A stretch of 30,336 bases of DNA from assembly GCA_031367285.1 (NCBI GenBank), contig JANLPN010000389.1, forward strand, positions 1 through 30,336, given 5' to 3'. The translations under genes and the position numbers were made by a program. This document shows, one piece after another, positions 24,126 to 30,336 of this stretch. Positions within the stretch are counted from its first letter, which is position 1. The number at the start of each line of letters is the position of its first letter. The notes under the pieces were generated by a model. It did not search any database, had not been told where the DNA came from, and was given only the letters and a program-made list of their open reading frames with translations. The stretch is from CAISIP01 sp031367285 (GTDB lineage: Bacteria > Pseudomonadota > Gammaproteobacteria > Burkholderiales > Burkholderiaceae_C).

Positions 24126-24764
24126 TCATCCGGTCTTGCTGCCGCTGTGCTGGCCCATGCCCAGCTTGTCCATCCATTCACCCAGTGCACGCTCGTTGTC
24201 GTTGCCGGCCGCGTAGCCTGCGCGCATCGTGGCGTGGGCCTCCGGCCGGTGCTGGTTGAGCTTGAGTTTGCACTGCAAGCCGATCACCTGCAACTCGAAC
24301 GCCACGATGCCGGCCAGCATCTTGTGCTGGTACTCGGTGCCCAACCCCAGCCACTGCTGAATGTAGGGCCGGTCGTGGTCGCCAATCAGCTTCTTGAGCA
24401 GCCGGTCCTTGGCCAGCGGTTCCTCGATCAACGCAGCCTGCACCGTGCAATGCACGGCCAGGTAGTTCCAGGTTGGCACCCGCACCAGATCCGGGTATAC
24501 GCTGGGCGACATATAGGCATGCGGCCCCAGGAAACTGACTACCGCCGTGGGGCGTGCCTGCAGGTAGCGCCAGTGCGGATTGGGCTTGGCGCAATGCCCC
24601 AGCAGCACCCAAGCATCGCCCTGTTCTTCCAGGTGCAGCGGCAGATGTGAGACAAACGGCAAGCCGTCATCGTCATTGCTGATCAGGCTGGCCAGTGGAT
24701 GCGCGCGCATCAACTCGGCGGCGAATGTGCGGTCCCTGGAATTGAAGTGGGGCGGGAGGTACAT
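24126..24764 (-). CDS. FMN-binding split-barrel protein, PaiB family
   Basis: A 212-residue PF04299 protein (PaiB family, annotated as FMN-binding negative transcriptional regulators). The ATG at 24764 gives MYLPPHFNSRDRTFAAELMRAHPLASL, the family's usual start. Then come SHLPLHL, GHCAKPNPHWRYL and VSFLGPHAYMSPSVYP. The conserved middle VPTWNYLAVHCTV and KLKLNQHRPE near the end complete the match. It is cytoplasmic. The frame extends upstream only through the gene remnant, without family-like sequence. It precedes tadA by 61 bp on the same strand. B. subtilis PaiB was reported as a regulator; the role of the wider family is uncertain. Confidence 0.9.
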   Translation of the reverse strand: MYLPPHFNSRDRTFAAELMRAHPLASLISNDDDGLPFVSHLPLHLEEQGDAWVLLGHCAKPNPHWRYLQARPTAVVSFLGPHAYMSPSVYPDLVRVPTWNYLAVHCTVQAALIEEPLAKDRLLKKLIGDHDRPYIQQWLGLGTEYQHKMLAGIVAFELQVIGLQCKLKLNQHRPEAHATMRAGYAAGNDNERALGEWMDKLGMGQHSGSKTG

Positions 24765-24810
24765 GGTGAAGGACTTTAGCGCAGTGGCCAACGCGCCAGA
24801 TGGTCGTGTT

Positions 24811-24999
24811 TTATCTGATGTCGAATGGCGGCATCTGCATCGACGCCGCCGCCTCGCCCGCACTGTCCACAAGGTCCTGAGGCACTCCCTCAAAATCGCC
24901 CAGATGGCACAGGGTGATATGAAAGTGCTGTTTGCGCAGCGGCTTGCCCTGGGCACACCAGGAAGCGCGCCGCAGCGCCCTCCCCGGCGCGTTCCCTCC
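24811..24999 (-). pseudogene. Remnant of a 2'-5' RNA ligase / LigT-family gene (N-terminal piece)
   Basis: Between the PaiB-family gene and the SnoaL-like gene, the minus strand encodes about 62 residues ending in TAA at 24811-24813. They include WCAQGKPLRKQHFHITLCHLG and, after it, DFEGVPQDLVDSAGEAAASM then PPFDI. HFHITL is the first H-x-T/S-L catalytic motif of the two-histidine phosphoesterase (LigT/ThpR) family. The following pattern matches the Burkholderiales members I recall. There is no start codon of its own, the second H-x-T motif and the C-terminal half are missing, and the normal N-terminus is replaced by unrelated sequence running in frame from the SnoaL stop. This is a truncated relic, not a working gene. 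Confidence 0.65.
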
Positions 25000-25356
25000 T
25001 CACCCCCCGAAGAAAAACCGCTCTTCCACCACTTTGCCGCCGGCCACGGTGTACACGCCCATCTCGTCCATCTGCATGCGGGCTCCGCCCTTGGGCGTCA
25101 CGTCCATGGTGAAACGCAGGATGAACTGGTCACCATGCACGTAGGGGCCTTCGGTCTTGACGTTGTGAATTTCGTGGTTGGCATACCACCAGGCGCCTTT
25201 GGCGTCGACGGCGGCGCGGCCCTTGAGCATGGCCATTTCGCCCTCCATGGGCTCCCTGGACACGATGTCGTCGGACCAATACTGTTTGCCCGCTTCATCG
25301 AATTTGCCGGCTTTGCACAGCCCGGCAAAGGCCGTGGCAAGTTCCTGGGTTGTCAT
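25000..25356 (-). CDS. SnoaL-like / NTF2-fold protein
   Basis: A 118-residue small cytoplasmic protein with the NTF2-like pattern: N-terminal helices with FDEAGKQYWSDDIVSREP, then GRAAVDAKGAWWYANHEIHN, strands including HGDQFILRFTMDV, and the end MDEMGVYTVAGGKVVEERFFFGG. That is a full SnoaL_2-type domain with nothing missing. AAGGAG seven bases before the ATG is a strong ribosome site. The fold is used by isomerases, cyclases and binding proteins; I cannot tell which applies. It is divergent from the downstream alpha/beta hydrolase gene. The stop is followed directly by the LigT-family remnant. Confidence 0.82.
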   Translation of the reverse strand: MTTQELATAFAGLCKAGKFDEAGKQYWSDDIVSREPMEGEMAMLKGRAAVDAKGAWWYANHEIHNVKTEGPYVHGDQFILRFTMDVTPKGGARMQMDEMGVYTVAGGKVVEERFFFGG

Positions 25357-25412
25357 GAAAATCTCCTTGGGGTTGGGGAATCAATGGTACCCATCTCGGC
25401 AGTGTTTGGCGA

Positions 25413-25432
25413 CCGGTTCGTGACAAAACCGG
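25413..25432. repeat. Inverted repeat in the divergent SnoaL/hydrolase intergenic region
   Basis: CCGGTT (25413-25418) and AACCGG (25427-25432) are perfect inverted copies separated by eight bases. They lie in the 122-bp gap between two divergent genes. A GATAAT hexamer (25466-25471) just before the hydrolase ATG is a possible -10. The repeat could be an operator or a chance element; the arms are short. Confidence 0.25.
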
Positions 25433-25478
25433 CAGAGGCGGCTGGCGTTTCAATCGGCCTGTCGGGATAATCACCCGC

Positions 25479-26459
25479 ATGCAACTCAAGCGCAGAACTT
25501 TTTTTGGCGTACTGCCTGGTTTGGCGCTGCTACGGGCCTACGCGCAGGGCAACGGCGCGATGGTGGTGGACGAAACCTGGGCGGATGCCGCACGCAAGCG
25601 CGAGTTGCCGGTCAGAGTGCGCTGGCCCGATGCGCTCAGGTTCGCAGGTGCGCGCCCAGTGCTGCTGTTTTCACACGGGCTGGGTGGTACACGCGAAGGC
25701 GGCGCGCTGTGGGGCGAGGCATGGACCGCAGCGGGTTTTGTGGTGGTACACCTGCAACACCCTGGCAGCGACCTGGCAGCCGTGCGCGCAGCAGCCACCT
25801 CGTTCACCGACAAAAATGGCTTGCGCGCCGCGGCAGGGCCCGAACAATTGCTGGCTCGGCTGCGCGACGTAGTGTTTGTGCTGGACGAGATAACCCGGCG
25901 CCAGGCTACCGGGCGGGACCGTTGGGGTTCGGTGCGGCCCACGCAGGTCGGCATGAGCGGCCATTCGTTCGGAGCCCACACTACGCTCGGCATGGCGGGC
26001 CAGCGCTACCCCGGCTTCGAGGGCATCAGCGAGCCGCGACTGGCGTCTTTTATTGCGTTCTCCCCTTCGCTACCACCCGTTGGCGACGCACAACGTGCGT
26101 TTGACCGCATGACGCGGCCCCTGCTCTCCATCACCGGCACACGGGATCAGGACGTGCTGGGCAACGGCAGCACGCCGGACCGGCGCATCGCGGTTTTCGC
26201 TGCCCTGCCACCAGGCAACAAAGGTCACCTGGTGTTGCAGGACGCGGACCACATGACGTTTGGCGGCCAGGCCGGACGACCGGCGGAAATCCTGCCGCGC
26301 GAACAGGTCACGCGCGACCTGCAAGAGCCGCAGCACGCCGTGGTAGCGGATATCAGCACCCATTGGTGGCGAGCTACTTTGCTCGGCGACGAGGCGGCGC
26401 GTAGCTGGCTGGCCGCGCCCCAAGGCCTGCGCCCCGGCGACCGGTGGCAGCAGAAGTAG
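25479..26459 (+). CDS. Exported alpha/beta hydrolase (PAF-acetylhydrolase/dienelactone-hydrolase-like)
   Basis: A 326-residue protein that begins MQLKRRTFFGVLPGLALLRAYAQ, an Arg-rich, Sec-type (possibly Tat-like) signal with likely cleavage near AYA-Q. The fold shows an oxyanion loop FSHGLGG (64-70), the nucleophile elbow GHSFGAH with S163, an acidic candidate D223 and a catalytic His at 258 (DADHMTFGG). This is a complete serine-hydrolase triad. The layout resembles the bacterial proteins annotated as platelet-activating-factor acetylhydrolase-like or dienelactone hydrolases; the substrate is not deducible. It converges with the aldo/keto reductase gene, 22 bp between stops. Confidence 0.85.
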   Translation: MQLKRRTFFGVLPGLALLRAYAQGNGAMVVDETWADAARKRELPVRVRWPDALRFAGARPVLLFSHGLGGTREGGALWGEAWTAAGFVVVHLQHPGSDLAAVRAAATSFTDKNGLRAAAGPEQLLARLRDVVFVLDEITRRQATGRDRWGSVRPTQVGMSGHSFGAHTTLGMAGQRYPGFEGISEPRLASFIAFSPSLPPVGDAQRAFDRMTRPLLSITGTRDQDVLGNGSTPDRRIAVFAALPPGNKGHLVLQDADHMTFGGQAGRPAEILPREQVTRDLQEPQHAVVADISTHWWRATLLGDEAARSWLAAPQGLRPGDRWQQK

Positions 26460-26481
26460 CTGGCGCTGCCACGCCGCAATC

Positions 26482-27489
26482 TCAGAACACCTCGGTATCG
26501 ACCTCACTGTTGGCCTGGGCGTTGTAACGGTTGCCGGCCACGGTCTTATGGTTGATCAGGCCTTCCAGCTTCGCCAGCGTAGCGGCATCCAGCGTCACGT
26601 TCACGGCGCCCAGGTCTTCGCGCAGGTGTTCAACACTGCGTGTTCCGGGGATGGGGACGATATGCGGCGCCTTGTGCAACAGCCAGGCCAGAGCAAGCTG
26701 GGCCGAAGTGCAGCCTGCGTCACGGGCGAGCTGCCGGTAAGGGTCCAGCAGCTTCAGGTTGGCAGCGTAGTTTTCCGGGTCGGCGAACCGGGGCTGGCCG
26801 CTGCGGATGTCCTTGGGGTCAAACGTGGCCGGATCCAGCGGCACATCACACAGGAAGCCACGCGCCACCGGGCTGAACGCCACGAATGTTGTACCCAGCT
26901 CTTGACAGGCTTTGAGCACCGCGATCTCGGGGTTGCGCGTCCACAGTGAATATTCGGTTTGCAGTGCCGCGATCGGGTGTACGGCGTGGGCCCTGCGCAA
27001 CGTGGCGGACGACACTTCCGAGAGGCCTATGGACTGGATTTTGCCTGCGCGCACCAGGTCCGCCAGGGCGCCCACGCTGTCTTCTATGGGTACCGTCTTG
27101 TCCCACCGGTGCAGGTAATACAGGTCGATCACGTCGGTCTGCAAACGGCGCAAGGCGGCTTCGCAGGTGGCACGGATGGTTTCCGGCCGACCGTCGATCA
27201 CGCGCACCAGTTTGCCGTCGCCGGCCACATCCACCCCCGTCATGCCACATTTGCTGGCCAGCGTAAAGCGACGGCGTTCACCTTTAAGCACCTTGCCTAC
27301 GAGGGTCTCGTTGGCGCCAAAGCCGTATAACGCCGCAGTGTCGAACAGGGTGACGCCAGCATCGAGCGCGGCAAACAAAACCTTTGCGCCCTGCTCCACG
27401 GAAGGTGGCGCGCCATATGCATGGCTCAGGTTCATGCAGCCCAGGCCGATGGCGCTGACTTTGAAGGGGCCGAGTTGTCGTTGCTGCAT
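26482..27489 (-). CDS. Aldo/keto reductase
   Basis: A 335-residue NAD(P)H-dependent oxidoreductase with a TIM barrel. The catalytic tetrad is visible: D50 (LFDTAALYG), Y55, K80 (LASKCG) and H127 (YYLHRWD). The family phrases GLGCMNLSHAYG, RPETIRATCEAALRRLQTDVIDLYY and VPIPGTRSVEHLREDL are also present. The ATG at 27489 gives MQQRQLGPFKVSAIGLG; longer frames lack family sequence. AGGA lies about nine bases upstream. It is the last gene of the leftward aromatic block, 89 bp after pmdC, and could reduce an aldehyde or ketone intermediate, but nothing in the sequence proves a link to that pathway. Confidence 0.9.
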   Translation of the reverse strand: MQQRQLGPFKVSAIGLGCMNLSHAYGAPPSVEQGAKVLFAALDAGVTLFDTAALYGFGANETLVGKVLKGERRRFTLASKCGMTGVDVAGDGKLVRVIDGRPETIRATCEAALRRLQTDVIDLYYLHRWDKTVPIEDSVGALADLVRAGKIQSIGLSEVSSATLRRAHAVHPIAALQTEYSLWTRNPEIAVLKACQELGTTFVAFSPVARGFLCDVPLDPATFDPKDIRSGQPRFADPENYAANLKLLDPYRQLARDAGCTSAQLALAWLLHKAPHIVPIPGTRSVEHLREDLGAVNVTLDAATLAKLEGLINHKTVAGNRYNAQANSEVDTEVF

Positions 27490-27578
27490 TTCTTGATGTC
27501 CTGGTTGCAAAAAAGATGGGGGCAGGACACGCAACCGGTGGGCGGCTGCTGTCATGAACCCATTGTGCTTGTTTGTGA

Positions 27579-28532
27579 TCAGGCCAGTTGTTGCTCAAGC
27601 TGGTGCAGGATCTGGTAACACGGCAGCACCTTTGCCACGCTGGAGTTGGGCTCGCGGCCTTCTTGGATAGCGGCAAAAAACTCGCGGTCCTGCAGCTCGA
27701 TGCCATTCATCGACACATCGACCTTGGACACATCGATCTTTTCTTCCTTGCCGTTGAACAGGTCATCATAACGCGCAAGGTAAGTGGCGGTGTCACCGAT
27801 GTAGCGGAAGAAGGTGCCCAGCGGGCCGTCGTTGTTGAAGCTCAAGCTCAGCGTGCAGAGGGCCCCATTGGCGGCCTTGAGCTGGATGCTCATATCCATC
27901 GCAATACCCAAGCTCGGGTGGATCGGGCCCTGCACCGCATTGGCCTTGACTATGGGGCTGCCGCACTGGTAGGCAAACAGGTCCACCGTATGCGCCGCGT
28001 GGTGCCATAACAGGTGGTCGGTCCAGGAGCGTGCCTGGCCCAGCGCGTTCATATTGGTGCGCCGGAAAAAGTAGGTTTGCACGTCCATCTGCTGGATGTG
28101 GAACTTGCCGGCCTGGATCTCCTTGTGCACGTACTGGTGGCTAGGGTTGAAGCGCCGCGTATGGCCGCACATCGCAACCAGGCCGCTTTGCCTGGCCAGG
28201 GCGACAACGTCCTCGGCCCCTTGCAGCGTATCGGCCAGCGGAATCTCCACCTGCACATGTTTGCCGGCCTTCAGGCAGGCGATGGTTTGCGCCGCGTGCA
28301 TCTGGGTGGGTGTACACAGGATGACCGCGTCCACCTCTTTCAGCGCCAGGCTGTCGGCCAGGTCGGTCGTGACGTGGCCTATGCCGTATTTGCCAGCGAC
28401 CTCACGGGTTTTTTCCAGCTCGCGGCTGACCAGCGATACAACTTCGACGCCGTCTATGTTCTTGATGCCGTCCAGGTGTTTTATGCCGAATGCACCGGCG
28501 CCAGCAAGGGCGACTTTGATGGTTTTGCTCAT
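27579..28532 (-). CDS. pmdC: 4-carboxy-2-hydroxymuconate-6-semialdehyde dehydrogenase
   Basis: A 317-residue Gfo/Idh/MocA-fold enzyme homologous to LigC/PmdC. It oxidises the cyclised hemiacetal of 4-carboxy-2-hydroxymuconate-6-semialdehyde to 2-pyrone-4,6-dicarboxylate with NADP. The nucleotide motif is GAGAFG near the N-terminus; CTPTQMHAAQTIACLKAGKHVQVEIPLAD has Glu-Ile-Pro where general Gfo/Idh proteins have Glu-Lys-Pro, as in LigC. GHTRRFNPSHQYVHKEI and the HLLWHHAAHTVDLF region are LigC-like. The ATG at 28532 is preferred because GGAAAG sits eight or nine bases before it; an ATG 15 bases earlier is possible. It follows pmdB by 64 bp, the expected order A-B-C. Confidence 0.93.
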   Translation of the reverse strand: MSKTIKVALAGAGAFGIKHLDGIKNIDGVEVVSLVSRELEKTREVAGKYGIGHVTTDLADSLALKEVDAVILCTPTQMHAAQTIACLKAGKHVQVEIPLADTLQGAEDVVALARQSGLVAMCGHTRRFNPSHQYVHKEIQAGKFHIQQMDVQTYFFRRTNMNALGQARSWTDHLLWHHAAHTVDLFAYQCGSPIVKANAVQGPIHPSLGIAMDMSIQLKAANGALCTLSLSFNNDGPLGTFFRYIGDTATYLARYDDLFNGKEEKIDVSKVDVSMNGIELQDREFFAAIQEGREPNSSVAKVLPCYQILHQLEQQLA

Positions 28533-28596
28533 GGGGTTTCTTTCCATTCCGCTGCCCCGCTTTTCCCAGTTCGCACCGGGTTCGGGTCAGCAAGCG

Positions 28597-29451
28597 TTAT
28601 TGGTTTTCAAGAATCAGGTGGCCCACGGCTGTATTGGACGCCGGAACATGGTAGAAGCGGTGCACCACCTTGGGTTTGGGGCCGCCGGCCAGGTCGGCCA
28701 TGGCGCCGCGCGCGATCAACCACATCACGAGTTCTATGCCTTCGCTGCCGGCTTCGCGCACATAGTCGATATGCGGCACGGCCGCTTGCCCTTCGGGGTC
28801 GGCGATCATGCGGTCCAGGAAGTTGTTGTCGAAGTCCTTGTTGATCAGGCCGGCACGCGGGCCTTGCAACTGGTGGCTCATGCCGCCGGTGCCCCAGATC
28901 TGCACGTTCAGGTCTTCGTCGTAGGACCCGATCGCCTTGCGGATCGCCTTGCCCAGGTTCAGGCAGCGCTGGCCGGACGGCGCCGGGTACTGCACCACGT
29001 TCACCGCGAACGGTATCACCGGGCACGGCCAGGCCCGCGGCTGACCGCACATCAGCGACAACGGCACGGTCAGGCCGTGGTCCACGTCCATCTTGTTGAC
29101 GATGGTCAGGTCGAAGTCCTGCTGAATCACCGACTGCGCGATATGCGCCGACAGGTCCGCGTGCCCTTGCACCGCGGGAACCGGGCGTGGGCCCCAGCCT
29201 TCATCAGCCGGCTGGTAGGACGCCGCCGTGCCAATGGCAAAGGTCGGGATGATGTCCAGGCTGAAGGCCGTCGCGTGGTCGTTGAAGACCAGGAAGATGA
29301 CGTCGGGCTGGTTCTCCTTCATCCAGTGCTTGGAGAACTCGTAACCCTTGAACAGCGGTTGCCAGTACGGCTCGGTGGTCTTGCCAAGGTCAAGCGCCGC
29401 ACCGATGGCCGGCACATGGGACGTATAAACGCTGGAAGTGATTCTTGCCAT
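28597..29451 (-). CDS. pmdB: Protocatechuate 4,5-dioxygenase beta subunit
   Basis: A 284-residue catalytic subunit of the type II extradiol dioxygenase LigAB/PmdAB. It opens the protocatechuate ring between C4 and C5 using Fe(II). The sequence follows LigB of Sphingobium closely. Iron ligand H12 is in SHVPA, H59 in NDHA, and E240 in GSEGIELVMWL. The acid/base H193 is in GTGGMSHQLQGPRAG. The blocks PADEGWGPRPVP and MDVDHGLTVPLS are also kept. The ATG at 29451 lies two bases after the pmdA stop. PmdB-type enzymes often also cleave gallate. Confidence 0.97.
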   Translation of the reverse strand: MARITSSVYTSHVPAIGAALDLGKTTEPYWQPLFKGYEFSKHWMKENQPDVIFLVFNDHATAFSLDIIPTFAIGTAASYQPADEGWGPRPVPAVQGHADLSAHIAQSVIQQDFDLTIVNKMDVDHGLTVPLSLMCGQPRAWPCPVIPFAVNVVQYPAPSGQRCLNLGKAIRKAIGSYDEDLNVQIWGTGGMSHQLQGPRAGLINKDFDNNFLDRMIADPEGQAAVPHIDYVREAGSEGIELVMWLIARGAMADLAGGPKPKVVHRFYHVPASNTAVGHLILENQ

Positions 29452-29453
29452 GG

Positions 29454-29897
29454 TCAGGCCCTCGTTTTCTGTCCAGCTTTGCCTTGGGGCTGGCGATTGG
29501 CCTGCGCGTCGCCATCCTCCCCGACCACGCGATTGCCCTGCACCGACCTGCCTCCGGAAACCATCATATTGCGGTACTCTTCTTCGGTCATGCCGGTCAT
29601 GCTGCCGGCCATTTGCTGAAAGCTCTTGCCATGGGTGGCGCCGAGCTTGGCCAGAAAGTAGATGTTGCCGCCGAGCGAAATCGCGCGGTTCAGGTCCACG
29701 TCCAGCACGGCCTGCTTTTGCGCCTCGGTCATCGGCCACTCGTCCAGGTAGGCGCGCTGGTTGGCCTTGAAGCGCTCGCGGTTGTCGGCCTTCATCAGGC
29801 TCATGCAGAACTGGTTCAGGTGGTAACCCCTGCGGCTCTGCTCGGCGTCGAAGATGGTGGTGCCGGGTACGTCGAGGTAGGGTTTGTCTAGCGACAT
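29454..29897 (-). CDS. pmdA: Protocatechuate 4,5-dioxygenase alpha subunit
   Basis: A 147-residue small subunit that caps the active site of PmdB. Characteristic pieces are YLDVPGTTIFDAEQSRRGYHLNQFCMSLMKADNRERF, then YLDEWPMTEAQKQAVL and GGNIYFLAKLGATHGKSFQQMAGSMTGMTEEEYRNMMVSGG, as in LigA. A low-complexity tail of about 28 residues (Gly/Gln/Lys-rich) follows. The ATG at 29897 has AGGAG eight bases upstream, a strong site. It lies 28 bp after the tannase-family gene and two bases before pmdB. Confidence 0.97.
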   Translation of the reverse strand: MSLDKPYLDVPGTTIFDAEQSRRGYHLNQFCMSLMKADNRERFKANQRAYLDEWPMTEAQKQAVLDVDLNRAISLGGNIYFLAKLGATHGKSFQQMAGSMTGMTEEEYRNMMVSGGRSVQGNRVVGEDGDAQANRQPQGKAGQKTRA

Positions 29898-29925
29898 CGG
29901 GGGTTCTCCTGGTTGTCCGTGGGGG

Positions 29926-30336
29926 TCAACGCGCGCATTCGAAACTGGCGGCGGCGTTCACGTCGCCACCCATGTAACGCGGCCAGGCCGGCCATTCGCA
30001 CAAGGGGCGGGCACGCTGCACCGGCATGCCGGGCGCGAGCGACTGCTCAACCACCTGCAAGGCCACTGGTGCCTGGCCACGCTCCACCCAATCGACCAGT
30101 ACGCCCAGCATATCCACATTGGCCGGCCCGCCGCTGCCGACGTGGTCGACGCCGGCCGTGGCATAAAGCCGCGCGAACTGGCGCACCGTGCCCTCGCCCA
30201 GCCTGGCCTGAACCGACCCAAAGTAGCCTATGCCGGCATACGGGCTTTGCGCGTAGTCGGACAGGTGCTCCAGCATCACCAGCTTGCCGCCATGGGCGTG
30301 GAAGGCCGACAGATCGGGGTTGGTCGAGTCCATCAG
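29926..30336 (-). CDS. Tannase/feruloyl esterase family protein, C-terminal part
   Basis: The frame is open to the window edge, so only the last 136 residues are visible; the gene starts beyond 30336. The sequence matches the C-terminal half of PF07519 (tannases, feruloyl esterases, MHETase). HGGKLVMLEHLSDYAQSP holds the expected catalytic Asp, GVDHVGSGGPANVDML the catalytic His, and LVDWVERGQAP the standard helix. The C-terminus has RPLCEWPAWPRYMGGDVNAAASFEC. In most members a Cys follows the catalytic His (CS-D-HC motif); here it is Val. It directly precedes pmdA (28 bp), suggesting ester cleavage that feeds protocatechuate or gallate ring opening. Signal peptide and nucleophile cannot be checked. 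Confidence 0.85.
   Translation of the reverse strand: MMDSTNPDLSAFHAHGGKLVMLEHLSDYAQSPYAGIGYFGSVQARLGEGTVRQFARLYATAGVDHVGSGGPANVDMLGVLVDWVERGQAPVALQVVEQSLAPGMPVQRARPLCEWPAWPRYMGGDVNAAASFECAR

Noticed and set aside
24065..24190. A longer tadA start at 24190 adding 42 residues.
   Set aside because: The extra residues overlap the PaiB-family gene, show no TadA similarity, and the ATG at 24064 has a ribosome site.
22580..24259. A 559-codon plus-strand frame opposite the tadA-dehalogenase gene, and similar long antisense frames at 1586-3073, 16958-18373 and 18141-19580.
   Set aside because: They lie wholly opposite genes with clear family motifs, have His/Arg/Gln-rich translations without domains, and arise from strong third-position GC bias.
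1..30336. Mobile elements, tRNA or rRNA genes, CRISPR arrays, toxin-antitoxin pairs or defence genes.
   Set aside because: On reading through both strands I found no transposase motif, no terminal repeats, no regularly spaced repeats and no RNA-gene signature; nearly every base is accounted for by metabolic, transport or secretion genes.

Overview
The window reads as a chromosomal segment from a GC-rich betaproteobacterium, most likely Burkholderiales/Comamonadaceae. Three things point there: a type II secretion locus with gspC divergent from gspGHIJKLMN-DEF, pmd-type protocatechuate 4,5-cleavage genes, and high similarity (recalled, not computed) to families common in that group. I see no insertion sequence, tRNA, rRNA, CRISPR array or prophage gene. 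Coding is very dense; the longest non-coding stretch is about 235 bp and holds a gene remnant.

Layout. 1-480 is the 3' end of a nucleotidyltransferase-family gene (+). 500-10796 (-) is a tightly coupled operon gspG-H-I-J-K-L-M-N-D-E-F, with gspC (10857-11414, +) divergent from gspG. Together they encode nearly all of a type II secretion machine; the prepilin peptidase is not here. 11571-20217 (+) is one compact operon: periplasmic peptide-type binding protein, two permeases, SDR dehydrogenase, CE4 (NodB-fold) amidohydrolase, a gamma-glutamyltransferase-like Ntn hydrolase, and two ABC ATPases separated by a 21-codon micro-ORF. A 14-bp perfect palindrome with a GTATAC core overlaps the best -10 hexamer in front of it. 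20269-21615 (+) encodes a secreted protein with the zinc-site signature of nuclease P1/phospholipase C.

21628-24764 (-) holds an LD-carboxypeptidase, a tadA gene fused in frame to a subfamily-I haloalkane dehalogenase, and a PaiB-family FMN-binding protein. A remnant of a 2'-5' RNA ligase-family gene (24811-24999) and a SnoaL-like gene follow. 25479-26459 (+) is an exported alpha/beta hydrolase. 26482-30336 (-) is an aromatic catabolic block: a tannase-family esterase (open at the window end), pmdA, pmdB, pmdC and an aldo/keto reductase.

How it fits together. The aromatic block can be read as ester cleavage giving a protocatechuate- or gallate-like acid, ring opening by PmdAB, and oxidation by PmdC. 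The ABC operon looks like a self-contained uptake-and-degradation unit for an amide compound. Its GGT-like enzyme keeps the catalytic Thr but has lost the residues that bind the gamma-glutamyl group in E. coli GGT, so the substrate is probably not a gamma-glutamyl peptide. That operon and the TadA-dehalogenase fusion, which keeps a strong internal Shine-Dalgarno site, are the most unusual items here.
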